A stretch of 20,022 nt of DNA from Chara braunii (taxonomy: Eukaryota; Streptophyta; Charophyceae; Charales; Characeae). Under the pieces are notes generated by a model that had not been told where the DNA came from, did not search any database, and was given only the letters and a program-made list of their open reading frames with translations. Each line of letters starts with the position of its first letter. Within the stretch, counting starts at the first letter, position 1. Below, in pieces: positions 1-8,290 of this stretch. Position numbers and translations under genes: made by a program. The stretch lies in the NCBI GenBank assembly GCA_003427395.1, contig BFEA01000016.1:3014222-3034243 (forward strand), in the 5' to 3' direction.

Positions 1-640
1 TACCACCACCCCCCTCACCCCGCCGCCGCCCCCACCCAGCATATCCCCTCCCTCCCCGTGACCTGCTTCTCCTATAGGCCAGCCGGCTCGAACCACCCAC
101 AGGAGCAACTCAGCAACAGCAACACCAGCCTGGCCAAACAGTGAACAGGTGAAGGATGAAGGCACCCACTACCGAGGCACCACCAGGAGAAAACGCCGGT
201 CCACCTCCATACAAGGCCGAAGAGCTGAATACCGGCACCCCTCCATTGGGGGAAGATTCAACAGAATAGCCTCAGGTAGAGACAACATAAAACAACCCTA
301 GGCGGAGCTAAAACCTCGATATCTTTGTAGAGCATTCGGCCGAGTAGAGCTACATCTCCCTTCTTACCGCTTCATAAATCCTTGGGCCTGACAGGTTCCT
401 ATAGACGGTGTTTAGCTTCGGAACAACAGGGAGTGTTGCAGGTACTTGGAATTGAGCTTGGACTAACAAGCAACATGGGGGAGATAGGATAGGTGGAGAC
501 AGTTGGCAATTTTCCAGGAGGGGGCTGGGCCATTAGCAAGTAGGAGCTCTACAAGTTGGAAGGGAGATTTATGCAGCCCCAAGGGAAAGATGGTCAGGTT
601 AAGAACTGAAATAGCCATAGTCCCACGAAACACTGTATTA
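1..640. other. Non-coding start, C-rich at the left edge
   Basis: No open frame here resembles a protein. The first ~60 bases are strongly C-rich, with several runs of three to six C, so the minus strand could form a G-quadruplex. The rest is unremarkable mixed sequence. It could be the decayed endonuclease part of the LINE that becomes recognisable from 759, but I could not find endonuclease motifs, so this is only a positional inference. Confidence 0.4.
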
Positions 641-758
641 AGATGATGTATCAAAGGGACGCTGGACCCGATTTCCAGCAGGTGTCACTCCCCACCAATA
701 GACAGAGCAGCCTCACAGGCAAAGCCTCAATTCCGGCGGTTCTCCTACTGCCACTGGG

Positions 759-1790
759 ATGGAGGCCTTACAAAGGGGCTTTCCTTCAACAAAAAACAAA
801 CAAACGAAGACTCCTGCTCCCAGCCCACCAAGTGTTAGAGAAGCCTGGACCAGAATGTTGCAGTATTTGGAAATAACAATCTCACAGGAACAAGCAGGGG
901 CTCGTGACAAGCCCATCACATTGGAGGAACTGCAATTTCCAGTCCAAAGTATGAACAACAACGCCTCCAGGGATTGACGGGCTGACGGAAGAATTTTGGG
1001 AAACATTCTGGCCACTCTTAGGGGGTGACCTTCTGAACTTCTGCAATGACAGCTGGATCAAGGGTGGCTTAGGGAACTTGACGAGTGGTAGCGGGGTCAC
1101 AGTGCTTTACAAAAAAGGGGACACGGAAGATATCAGGAATTATAGGCCTTTCTCTCTACTCACCCTCACCTACAAGATCCTAGCCAAGGCCTTGGCCTTC
1201 CGAATACCTGATGGATAAATGTGTTCATATAGACCGTACAGGTTTCATCCCACGTAGGTATATTTTTGACAATGTATTAACTCTCAACGAAGCTGGCCAA
1301 AAAGTCGGGGAAAAGAGGATTAACACAACAGTCCTCTTCTTCAATTGCGAGAAGGCCTATGATCAGGTCAACTGGGCCTTTCTCCACGAAAGCATGGAAA
1401 AAATGAGTGTTGGCCTCATCTTTAGGAAATGGATCCGAATCCTATACAACGATGTGATGGGCTGTGCTCAGGTCAATGGCTCACAATCAGATTGCTATCC
1501 AATTTCACGCTCAGTGGACAACAGGACCCGCTAGCTCCTCCGTTTTTTCTCTTTGTGATGGAGGCAATAGCCTCATTCCTATGTAAAGACCCCTCCATCC
1601 ATAGACTACTAGAGGTCAATGTTGGTTGACCCAATCACCTGCATTTTCCAACAGTAATAATGTTTGTAGATGATCTCACTGTTCTCATTCGAGTCTCTGG
1701 TTCATCATTCAGTGTGTTAGTGAGAGCGATGGAAGCTTTCAGGTTGGCATGAGAAATGAAGATCAATTGGAAGAAAAAAAATGGATGGTT
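759..1790 (+). pseudogene. LINE reverse transcriptase domain, frameshifted
   Basis: This encoded the RNA-dependent DNA polymerase of a LINE, which copies element RNA at a nicked target. The first frame (759-977) carries the stretch before the RT core, with PITLEELQFPVQSMNNN. After a shift near 963 the frame reads PPGIDGLTEEFW, then YKKGDTEDIRNYRPFSLL and YKILAKALA up to a stop at about 1218. The frame 1211-1534 gives TGFIPRRYIFDNVL, LFFNCEKAYDQVNWAFL and WIRILYNDV. Another shift near 1517 yields QQDPLAPPFFLFVMEAIASF. The catalytic box reads FVDD at about 1663-1674 in place of the usual YADD, followed by a KINWKK thumb motif. Motif order and spacing match plant L1-type RTs. At least three frame changes and several stops make it inactive. 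Confidence 0.88.
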
Positions 1791-1859
1791 GTTATCTGAC
1801 GGCGAAGTTCCCCAACTCTAAGGCCCGGAGAGTGACATGACAAGGGAGAAACCTAACAC

Positions 1860-3180
1860 GCTCACATGATACTTGGGAAGATTGCTTAAGATGGTTTTGC
1901 ACGCCAAATGGCTCAAAACATACTCTCTAACCAAATCAACAAGATGGGTAGGTGATGGAACACATTCACGTCCCTGGTGGTCCGAGCTCTAACCACCAAC
2001 ACTTCGGTTTTCTCAACGATGTGGTATATATCTTCAATTTGGACAATTCCTGGCCATACAATTAAGGACTTCAATCGCAAAGCAAGAGCCTACCTATGGT
2101 CGGGCGACGCCAACAAAGAGAACTTCATACCAAAGATAGTGTGGCGTTACATCACAAGGAAACCAGTCAGAGGAGAACTGGACATTATCGATCCGAAGCA
2201 AGAAGCGAAAGCCCTACAAGTTAGGTGGATTGTTAAGCTCTTGACCAAACCAGGACTGGCATGGAATAATCTGGCTTTGGACAGTATCAGGTGCTTAGCC
2301 CCGACAGCTACACCAGCAAACATGTCCGGTCTATTCTGGGTAATGAATAAGGAATGGAGCCCTAACGCAGGCCTGCATTGCTGTGAATGTGGTGGGAAAT
2401 GATGCTGAAGAAGGTAGGCAGACCCGAGTCCAAGGAGGAAGTCTTGAGACCACCTGTCTTTGGGAATCCTTGGGTGAGAGACGGAAGTGATCGCTCACTC
2501 TCTCTTAAGCCAAGGGGAAGGAGATGGATTTCATGTATTAATCACGGAGTATGGAAAGTGAGCCATATTCTGGATGAGGAGAAAAATGACTGGCTTTCAG
2601 AACAGGATCTCGCTTCCCGCCTCAAGGGATGCCACCTACGAGTTGAGAACTTCAATTTGGGGAGAAAAATTAGCATCGAATGCATCCCAAAAGGCTGGAA
2701 GGAGTTCTTGAGAGAAGCCCCTACATGGAAATCTGGGGATTGGGGAGTGCTGGTTCAGGAGACAGCACCCACAAGGGCGTTCCAATTCTCCCATAAGCAG
2801 CTGGGAACGGACACTCTGGCTGTTGTAGTCTGTTTTCCAATTACTTCTACAACACATGGCTCATCCTCCGTTCTAAACAAAGATGTGGAACGAACAGTCC
2901 CCAATCTGTTCCTGCTCAGAAAAGTAAGAGTGTTGGGGGTGTGGCCGAAACAGTCTTCAGAATGGACACGGCAATCCAAGACCTGGAATTTGATCCGGCA
3001 GAATGGGCCTAGACACCAGTCAGAAGCAAGAATATTAGAACGACTGTCCACATTCATGAGTACACAGTTAAAATGGGATACAACTTGGTCCTTAAGACTA
3101 AGGATCCTGATCCAACAATTAAGAACAGATGGCTGAAGTTAATTGGTCAGGATGCCCATCAGATATCACAAATACTATAG
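1860..3180 (+). pseudogene. LINE ORF2 post-RT region (thumb to connection), broken
   Basis: Downstream of the RT, 1977-2402 reads FSTMWYISSIWTIPGHTIKD followed by a FLW-like YLWSGD and ELDIIDPKQEAKALQVRWIV. This is the conserved post-RT block of plant LINE ORF2 proteins. After a frame change near 2390 the frame to 3136 carries VFGNPWVRDG, VWKVSHILDEEKNDWLSE and a W-x2-GDW motif at 2726-2743. A further shift near 3050 opens VKMGYNLVLK and IKNRW, the lead-in to the zf-RVT domain. The same GDW segment and the GY...NRW segment recur in the LINE remnant at 10918-11563, which supports real descent. Coding similarity stops at about 3180, where the tRNA-like block begins. Confidence 0.75.
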
Positions 3181-3513
3181 GGAAATTTCAAAACAATATG
3201 TCCGGTCAAAATCAGAAGCCTCCTCTTTTTTTTTCCTTTAAAAAAATAAAATAAAGTTGTACACGTTCAAGGTACAGTAGTTGGCGTTTCATCTCACGAG
3301 CGCAGGTACCAACTCACCTCATCTCAGGGTTAATTACTGAAAGCATCCCGCACCGGTAGACCTTTATGGTACCCAGTCGCACAGGCGTCCCCCGTAGTCC
3401 CCTTGAGATGCTAAAAGCAGCCCTTCCGTTCTCATCAAGAACCGCCTACCCCCAACGTGCCCAATCTATTGGGGTGCCGGACCCTAGTAGGCGAATGCAC
3501 TGTAGCCCAGCAG

Positions 3514-3537
3514 CTGGGTCGCAGACAGCAGACCCAG
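3514..3537. repeat. Hairpin, 7-bp arms
   Basis: CTGGGTC at 3514-3520 is the reverse complement of GACCCAG at 3531-3537, with a 10-base loop. It lies within the insertion block and may be part of a repeat RNA fold. Confidence 0.5.
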
Positions 3538-3631
3538 ATCTCATCCCAGCCAGCCAACCGTAGATGCTTCGGCGCGGTGCCGGCTGCAACCTTATCCTGC
3601 CACAAGACAGCGGGCTCACGACCCCACTAGT

Positions 3632-3662
3632 TGTCCGAGCACCATCCATCTAGGCTCGGACA
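3632..3662. repeat. Hairpin, perfect 9-bp arms
   Basis: TGTCCGAGC at 3632-3640 pairs perfectly with GCTCGGACA at 3654-3662 across a 13-base loop. It sits just outside the tRNA-like array. Confidence 0.55.
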
Positions 3663-3699
3663 GGGAACCGACAGTCTGTCCCTAAGCATCCACTCGGAC

Positions 3700-4101
3700 A
3701 TGGCAGGCATCGAACCTGCAAAGTGCGTCTCCGAAGAACTGTTGTATTTCGAGATCTAGCCAGCATCCGCCACAGGTGCCCCACCGGGCAATGCTCGAAC
3801 CCGCAGCCGGTGGAAGTGAACACACGGGCACCCAATCCATCTGGCCTACAGTGCAAGTTGCAAACGCAGTGTGCGAATGGCGCTAAGCTCTGCACTCAGA
3901 ATCCGCAATATCAATACCTAGAACATCACACCAGAGCGCTGGCCCGAAGATTTGAACCCACATCTAAGCCACAAAGGTGAATATTGCAGAATACCTATAT
4001 CCAGTACGGCGCACCAGAGTGCAGGCTGAATATTTGAACCCACACCGTAAGCCACAAAGGTGCATAAATGACCAGCGCTCGACCAACTGAGCTAGGGGCC
4101 A
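3700..4101 (-). repeat. Tandem array of tRNA-like (SINE-type) units
   Basis: On the minus strand there are four T-arm/B-box-like sequences, seen on the plus strand near 3708-3721, 3791-3806, 3948-3963 and 4030-4045. The spacings are about 83, 157 and 82 bases, close to one or two tRNA lengths. The first has a perfect 5-bp T stem around a 7-base TTCGATG loop. The last two units are direct repeats of each other over about 50 bases (CACCAGAG...GCCACAAAGGTG). The last unit also has a good A box, TAGCTCAGTTGG, at about 4083-4094 (minus). Anticodon stems do not pair well, so these are degenerate tRNA-derived sequences rather than working tRNA genes. A Pol III promoter could survive in the last unit. 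Confidence 0.55.
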
Positions 4102-4340
4102 TAAGCCTCCAGTGGCTCATATCCTTCGGAGCTCTACCAGTCCAGCAGTGGTTGCATATCAGAAGAAGGAAGAATGATCCTAGCAGCTCAGACTTATGTG
4201 TGGTTTGCTCGGCCAATGAACTGGAAGACATGATACACTGCTTAGTACGCTGTAGAGAGGCGACAGAGTACTGGTCCAGGGCATCCGACCTTTGGGACTC
4301 CCTTTTCCATACCACCCTTCTCAAACATCCCATCCATCTT
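4085..4340 (+). pseudogene. LINE zf-RVT-like Cys/His domain remnant
   Basis: The frame 4068-4349 reads SLQWLISFGALPVQQWL, then CVVC and DMIHCLVRCREATEYW, a C-x2-C...H-C...C pattern. This is typical of the zf-RVT domain that follows the RT in plant LINE ORF2 proteins, and it probably contacts nucleic acid. It continues with RASDLWDSLF. A second copy of the latter part is found on the minus strand at 19102-19315 with ATEYRAKASDLWDSLF. The upstream half of the domain is cut off by the insertion block at 3185-4085. Confidence 0.75.
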
Positions 4341-4872
4341 ATGGACTAACAGATCTACCCACTTCCGGAAGACAGAGAGCATCTGGTTTGGTATGATCAG
4401 AAAGGTGACACTTTGGTCTATATGGAAGGAAAGGTGATGCAAAATGCTTCAAGGTCTCTCCTCTCCAAGAGAAAGTGTTTGGGCGGCTACAAAGGTCGTT
4501 GTTTCAGGCCGAGATTCTATGCAAGTGGTAGAAAACAAAGCATTCTATGCCGAATGATTTGAACCTGCAGCAGAAAATCAAAGCGAAATTTGCAAGGGTA
4601 TGGCTGGTGGGAGGCAAGGTAGTGGACATAAGGGGCCCCGTTATTCAGTGGAAAGACTGGCTCAATTCCAAAGCCGGGCTTAGAAGAGAGAGGGTCCTAA
4701 TCACGAGATGGGCAGGACCCAATACAGCCCACATAAACCCGACGGCATGACAGGGAGGAGGAGTCAGGCAAAGAAGCGGTTGACAACCTACCAAATTGGA
4801 ATCCCGTGGGACTTCCCTGACAAGTTCAGGGATTTTGGCTTACCTCTTAACCCTTTCTTGGTTTCATGTTAA
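4341..4872 (+). pseudogene. LINE ORF2 C-terminal tail, frameshifted
   Basis: After the Cys/His segment, shifting frames give an LWTNLP-like start, a TLWSIWKER-like motif near 4410-4440, then VWLVGGKVVDIRGPVIQWKD in the frame 4547-4750. A last frame reads YQIGIPWDFPDKFRDFGLPL up to TAA at 4870-4872. The TLWSxWKxR motif recurs at 7121-7248 and, on the minus strand, at 19102-19315, so it belongs to this LINE family. I know no function for the tail. Frame changes occur near 4345, 4545 and 4745. Confidence 0.6.
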
Positions 4873-5111
4873 ATATGGCATGTTTGGGTAAAAAAAACTT
4901 GAGAGGAAAGGTAGAGGGAAGGCAAGCTGACAATCAATCCTCCAGACATCTGGAGCAATCAATGCTGTTCAGGGCTCCTTCGTCCAAATGGAAGGAAGCG
5001 TGAGTGTTCTTGTTGTCTTTCTGACTCGCAGGGATTGATGCTAGTTCAGTTGGTACACACAAGCGGTTATCGGGTAGCCGAAAATTCAGGAATTAAAATT
5101 CTAAGGTGAGA

Positions 5112-5500
5112 GTTTTGGGCATCTGAAAATCCTGAATTGTCCTGAAGTGGTGAAAGGTCCGAAGACCCTGAAAACCACCTGTTTAGGCAGGCTGCATCCT
5201 AAAGTGGTGAAGGGTGTCCTGAAGTGGTCAAGTGAGAGTTTTGGGCAGTCTGAAAATCCTGAATGGTCCTGAAGTGGTGAAAGGTCCGAAGACCATGAAA
5301 ACCACCCTTTACCCCTTCAAGATGCAGCCTGCCTAAACAGGTGGTTTTCAGGGTCTTCGAAGCTTTCACCACTTCAGGGCCATTCAGGATTTTCAGACCT
5401 GAATGGTCCTGAAGTGGTGAAAGGTCCGAAGACCCTCAAAACCACCTGTTTAGGCAGGCTTGCTGCATCCTGAAGTGGTGAAGGGAGTCCTGAAGTGGTG
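5112..5500. repeat. Foldback element built from a ~90-bp repeat
   Basis: A unit containing CTGAAAATCCTGAATGGTCC, TGAAGTGGTGAAAGGTCC and AACCACCTGTTTAGGCAGG occurs four times. It is direct at about 5112-5212, direct but truncated at about 5232-5307, inverted at 5305-5388, and direct again at 5398-5485. The inverted copy and the last copy form a near-perfect palindrome with arms of about 85 bp and a 9-base loop (5389-5397). The first two copies share the lead-in GAGAGTTTTGGGCA. No coding function is seen. It resembles a foldback or MITE-like transposon, or a rearranged tandem repeat. No terminal target duplication could be assigned. Confidence 0.7.
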
Positions 5501-5741
5501 ATGAAAAATACGACTGTTGTTAACCTTCTCTCTTGGTACACCCACGAACTGTTGAAATACAGACCCAAGTTCGAATCAAGAGATGACTAGAATAAAATCA
5601 TTCTGAATTACCTGGGGCCGGTCAGTTCAATGATGATATCTCAAGGCCGTTACCCTTTTCAAAAAAAGGATTAAAAAAAAAAAAAAAAAAGGAATCGGAC
5701 TGATGCTCCCCAGCCATTCATCCATTCCTCCAGCCCCTTAC
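5501..5741. other. Spacer with A18 tract
   Basis: No gene is seen. An A18 run occupies 5673-5690 and is followed directly by GGAATCGGACTGATGCTCCCC. That matches the minus-strand interior of the dispersed repeat at 10648-10863, so it may be a repeat fragment. The words CAGCCATTCATCCATTCCT at about 5711 and 5797 form a direct repeat. Confidence 0.4.
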
Positions 5742-5942
5742 CATGGGGAAGGGGCAGACCAACGAGTTACGGAAGTATAAATCAAGAGGCAGCGCCCAGC
5801 CATTCATCCATTCCTGCGTAAGCCATGCGGAAGCGCTGCCACAACGACTTGTGCGAGGTGGTCTGCAATATGCCCAAAGACGAAGTGGGCCGAAGGAGAG
5901 TTTAGCCATAGCGGTAGAGGTAGTAGCGGCCATAGCCGCCAT
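5742..5942 (-). CDS. Candidate first exon with transit-peptide-like N terminus
   Basis: On the minus strand an ATG at 5942 opens 67 codons. The frame then meets a strong donor, ATG|GTAAGG, at 5741/5742. The N terminus MAAMAATTSTAMAKLSFG is Ala/Ser/Thr-rich with basic residues and no acids, as in plastid transit peptides. The rest (WLTQEWMNGWALPLDLYFRN) matches no family I recognise, and no second exon was found. The word GAATGGATGAATGGCTGGG appears both inside the exon and just past the donor. The composition alone could be chance, so this is a weak call. Confidence 0.2.
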
Positions 5943-6203
5943 AGTTGGGAGAAGAGTGTAGCATGTGTGCGTGTGTGTACATTGTGTCGCGTGTGGGATA
6001 TCCAGGGTGATCTTGAGTTGAGTGTGTGTGAACAGCGGAGTTGAGTACAGTGAGGAGCTGATGCGCCATAGCCATCTGAAGTGAGCTTGTATCTGAACTG
6101 TGTTCTTGGTTACCCTATCGTTGAGCTTTGAGTGGGCGCTTGTCACCAGTTTGCTGCGCTACCTGTTTACATGCATGTGAAGTGTGAAAGAAAGCGAGTC
6201 TGA
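5943..6203. other. Spacer, no gene seen
   Basis: GT-rich sequence (about 5960-6030) without a supported gene. If the minus-strand exon ending at 5942 is real, this would be its 5' flank. Confidence 0.3.
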
Positions 6204-6584
6204 TTGCACAGGGAGTTGAGCGAAGAAATGAAGGGAAGTCACAGACTACTTGAAAACCTTAACGACATCCTCATCTCCATCCTGAACGAGTGGGGTCGCC
6301 TGCTGAGAGGTCCGCAGCAATGGAGAAACGGCGACTGGGCAACCTGGAGGACCAGCGACAAGGTGCTTCGAATCGGGCAGATGATGGGACCAACCCAAGA
6401 ATGGATGAGTGCAGACAAGTACCCAATCACAGTTCCCGGTGCCACCACCAGCCAGTTGGACAAGGAATTACGCACCCCGATCACCATCAATGCCCCAAAG
6501 CGGAATACCTATGGGCAGAAGATCGAATTTTGTGGCTGCGCGCTACGTCAGCTTCCTTCCCACAAGACAGGAGGACGTTACTGA
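6204..6584 (+). pseudogene. LINE ORF2 fragment with W-x2-GDW motif
   Basis: This 126-codon frame reads ELSEEMKGSHRLLENLN, ILNEWGRLLRG and then WRNGDW at 6321-6338. It aligns with the first LINE, where ASRLKGCHLRVENFN, IPKGWKEFLRE and WKSGDW occur in the same order and spacing, and with the remnant at 10918-11563. It is therefore a piece of the post-RT region of the same LINE family and not a stand-alone gene. The downstream part of the frame, which reads MGPTQEWMSADKYPITVPG, has no counterpart I can place with certainty. The fragment ends where a ~500-bp repeat begins at about 6600; LINE tail sequence resumes at 7121. Confidence 0.65.
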
Positions 6585-6599
6585 CGGGAGGTGAAGTTC

Positions 6600-7090
6600 T
6601 TAAGTCATGGCAGCCCCTGTGACGGGCGTGAGGCTGAGGGAGAGCCAAGGGAGAGGAGAGAGAGAGGGAGAGAATGAGAGCACACACACACGCTCACTCA
6701 CTCGACGCGACTGAGGGTCGGACACAGACACAGTGGCAAGGCACAAAGTCGAAGTCTTGGATTCCGAATGCCGAAACAGCAAGTCACACTGAGTACGAGT
6801 ACAGCAGCAGAAAACTGGTACGGGACCGGTCCCCGTACCGCACGGGGAGCCGGTATAAGTACCGGTGACACGTACGGTACGAGGGGCATTTCTGCAAAGG
6901 CCCCGAGGGCAGAACTGAAAAATGCGGTATTTGAAAGTGGCGCCCGAATTGCAGCATGGGGCCAGTTGTCCAAAATCCTACGGTACCAAAGGAGGGGTTT
7001 GGAAAAAGGGTGCCAGGCCGAAAACGGAATGCAGCCGAAACAGCAGAAAGATAGACCAGGGATTGAGCCCTGGCGGAGTCCGTAACAGCC
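6600..7090 (+). repeat. Dispersed repeat R, copy 1 (inverted relative to copy 2)
   Basis: This segment is homologous to the reverse complement of 7752-8290. Shared blocks in order are TGTGACG...GAGGCTGAGGGAGAG, an (AG)-rich stretch, GAGAGCACACACACAC with CTCACTCGAC, GGATTCCGAA (GATTCCGAA in copy 2), GCAAGTCACACTGA, GTACCGG, and GACCAGGGATTGAGCCCTGG with GAGTCCGTAACAG. The last block forms a hairpin at 7056-7073 (CCAGGG/CCCTGG) like a tRNA T arm. It lies between two pieces of LINE sequence. It could be a SINE, solo LTR or LINE 5' region; the class is undecided. Confidence 0.6.
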
Positions 7091-7120
7091 CCACCAAAAG
7101 TACATTTTCCAGCTGTTAAG

Positions 7121-7248
7121 ACAGTACACCTTATGGACTATGTGGAAACGGCGATGCCAACAGGCGATCGGGAAGACACCAGTGTACAGACTGGAAGCTG
7201 AGGCGACACTCTGCAATCTCATGGAAAGTTGGAAACGGATATCAGGGT
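7121..7248 (+). pseudogene. LINE ORF2 C-terminal tail fragment
   Basis: The frame reads YTLWTMWKRRCQQAIGKTPV followed by RLEAEATLCNLMESWKRI. TLWxMWKxRC matches the tails at about 4410-4440 and at 19102-19315 (VTLWSMWKERCCRTI), which identifies the family. It is directly followed by a T-rich hexanucleotide tract. It probably continues the LINE remnant at 6204-6584 across the inserted repeat, with intervening parts lost. Confidence 0.5.
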
Positions 7249-7249
7249 C

Positions 7250-7322
7250 TTTTTGTTTTTGTTTTTGTTTTTGTTTTTGTTTTTGCTTTTGTTTTTGTTT
7301 TTGTTTTGTTTTATTTTGTTTT
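7250..7322. repeat. (TTTTTG)n microsatellite
   Basis: Repeated TTTTTG with a few interruptions over about 73 bases. It creates the artificial Phe/Cys and Lys/Gln runs seen in open frames on both strands. Confidence 0.9.
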
Positions 7323-7564
7323 AAAGAAAGAACGTAAGAAAGAAGAGAGAAAAGAAACGCCTGGAGCTTTAATCCCGTAGTGTGGACGCTGGATACATTG
7401 GTGGGGGTCACAATGAGGCCAGCTATGTGACTCGAGTATATCCTTTTAAAGTCTTAATAGCTTTTATCCCTACCCTTTCTGTTCTACCTATCCCCAAACT
7501 CCCTCAGCCCCGTAAGTTCTGTAACATCTTCCTGTGGTATGTTTGAGCGCTGCCGCCACTTTTC

Positions 7565-7735
7565 TTTTTTTTTTTTGGGTCAAATACAGAACCTTGCGGT
7601 TCTGGATCCATATCCACCCTGGAGAGGCTTCTTCCTTTTCCACCGGCAAGTCAAAAATTACATCAATGATAGACTCATACCCTTCTTCCCATTCTGATTG
7701 GGAGACCCGAGTGGGCGGCATTGATTACTTCCGAA
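7565..7735 (-). repeat. Dispersed repeat F, copy A
   Basis: Plus-strand landmarks are a T12 tract, then ACCGGCAAGTCAAAA, TTACATCAATGA, and the terminal word GCATTGATTACTTCC. The same order is found at 10648, 13192 and 18489. Read on the minus strand the element ends in a poly(A), so the minus strand is likely the transcribed sense, as for a SINE or LINE 3' end. This copy keeps an open minus frame including YESIIDVIFDLPVEKEEASP; the other copies have stops at equivalent places. Confidence 0.55.
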
Positions 7736-7751
7736 AGGAAGGACTCCCCTT

Positions 7752-8290
7752 ACCTGTTACGGACTCAGCCAGGGCTCGATCCCTGGTCCGTGGGGTACCA
7801 CCCGCCAGCCGGTTTCTTTTTTTTTTCCTGCTCTTCGGTTTCTGACTGTTGGCGCCCTCTGCAGTTGGCGCACGTTTTCAAATCCCTCCTTTCGCACTTT
7901 CGGATTTCGACACTTGGCGCCATCCGACATTCTGGTGCCCAGACTCAGACTTTCGATTCTCATTTCAGTCCTGAGGCACACTTCTGCCCTCCGGACTGAA
8001 CTTGAGTCCGGTACTTAAGACCGGACTCAAGCCCAGTACGGGCATTCAGTCTTCGGCCTCCGTGCTTGTGCTTCAGTGTGACTTGCCGCGACTCTGTGTT
8101 CGGAATCGAAGATTGCAACTTTGCGACTTTGGGACTTTGCCACGTCGTGTCTGCGTCCGTTGTGTCAAGTTGAATCCGTGTCTGAGTCGAGTGAGTGTGT
8201 GTGTGTGCTCTCACTCTTTCTCTCTCTCTCTTCTCTCTCTCCCTCAGCCTCGCCACTCTCTCTGCCTCGTCACATTACCCCTGCCTAAGT
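7752..8290 (-). repeat. Dispersed repeat R, copy 2
   Basis: Inverted homologue of 6600-7090. On the plus strand it begins with a compound hairpin: an outer stem ACGGA (7759-7763) with TCCGT (7787-7791), around CCAGGG/CCCTGG with loop CTCGAT. This resembles a tRNA T arm with B box GGGCTCGATCCC. It ends with TG-rich and CT-rich stretches at about 8190-8245. It includes a T12 run at 7815-7826 absent from copy 1. Open frames on both strands here match no known family. Confidence 0.6.

Larger units (their letters stand above)
3185..4085. repeat. Insertion block of tRNA-like units and hairpins inside the LINE
   Basis: This ~900-bp stretch separates two parts of the LINE ORF2 that are adjacent in intact elements. 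It opens with T- and A-rich sequence (about 3222-3256). It contains two good hairpins, at 3514-3537 (7-bp arms) and 3632-3662 (perfect 9-bp arms). From about 3700 it holds a run of tRNA-like units read on the minus strand. No protein signal is seen. It is best explained as one or several tRNA-derived SINE-like insertions; exact ends and target duplications could not be fixed. Confidence 0.6.
759..4898 (+). mobile_element. Decayed L1-type LINE, ORF2 remnant with nested insertion
   Basis: Colinear pieces of a non-LTR retrotransposon ORF2 can be read on the plus strand in shifting frames. In order they are a reverse transcriptase, the thumb and post-RT region, a segment with a W-x2-GDW motif, a zf-RVT-like Cys/His segment, and a C-terminal tail ending in TAA at 4870-4872. 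An A8 run at 4890-4897 may be the remnant poly(A). Between about 3185 and 4085 the coding similarity is replaced by tRNA-like repeats. Numerous frameshifts and stops show that the copy is dead. The 5' end (ORF1, endonuclease) is not recognised. No target-site duplication was found. Confidence 0.8.

Noticed and set aside
4029-4101. Functional tRNA gene
   Set aside because: A and B boxes are present but the anticodon and acceptor stems do not pair.
6698-7411. A 237-codon minus-strand frame
   Set aside because: Its Lys/Gln run is the TTTTTG tract, and the rest crosses repeat R and LINE sequence in antisense.
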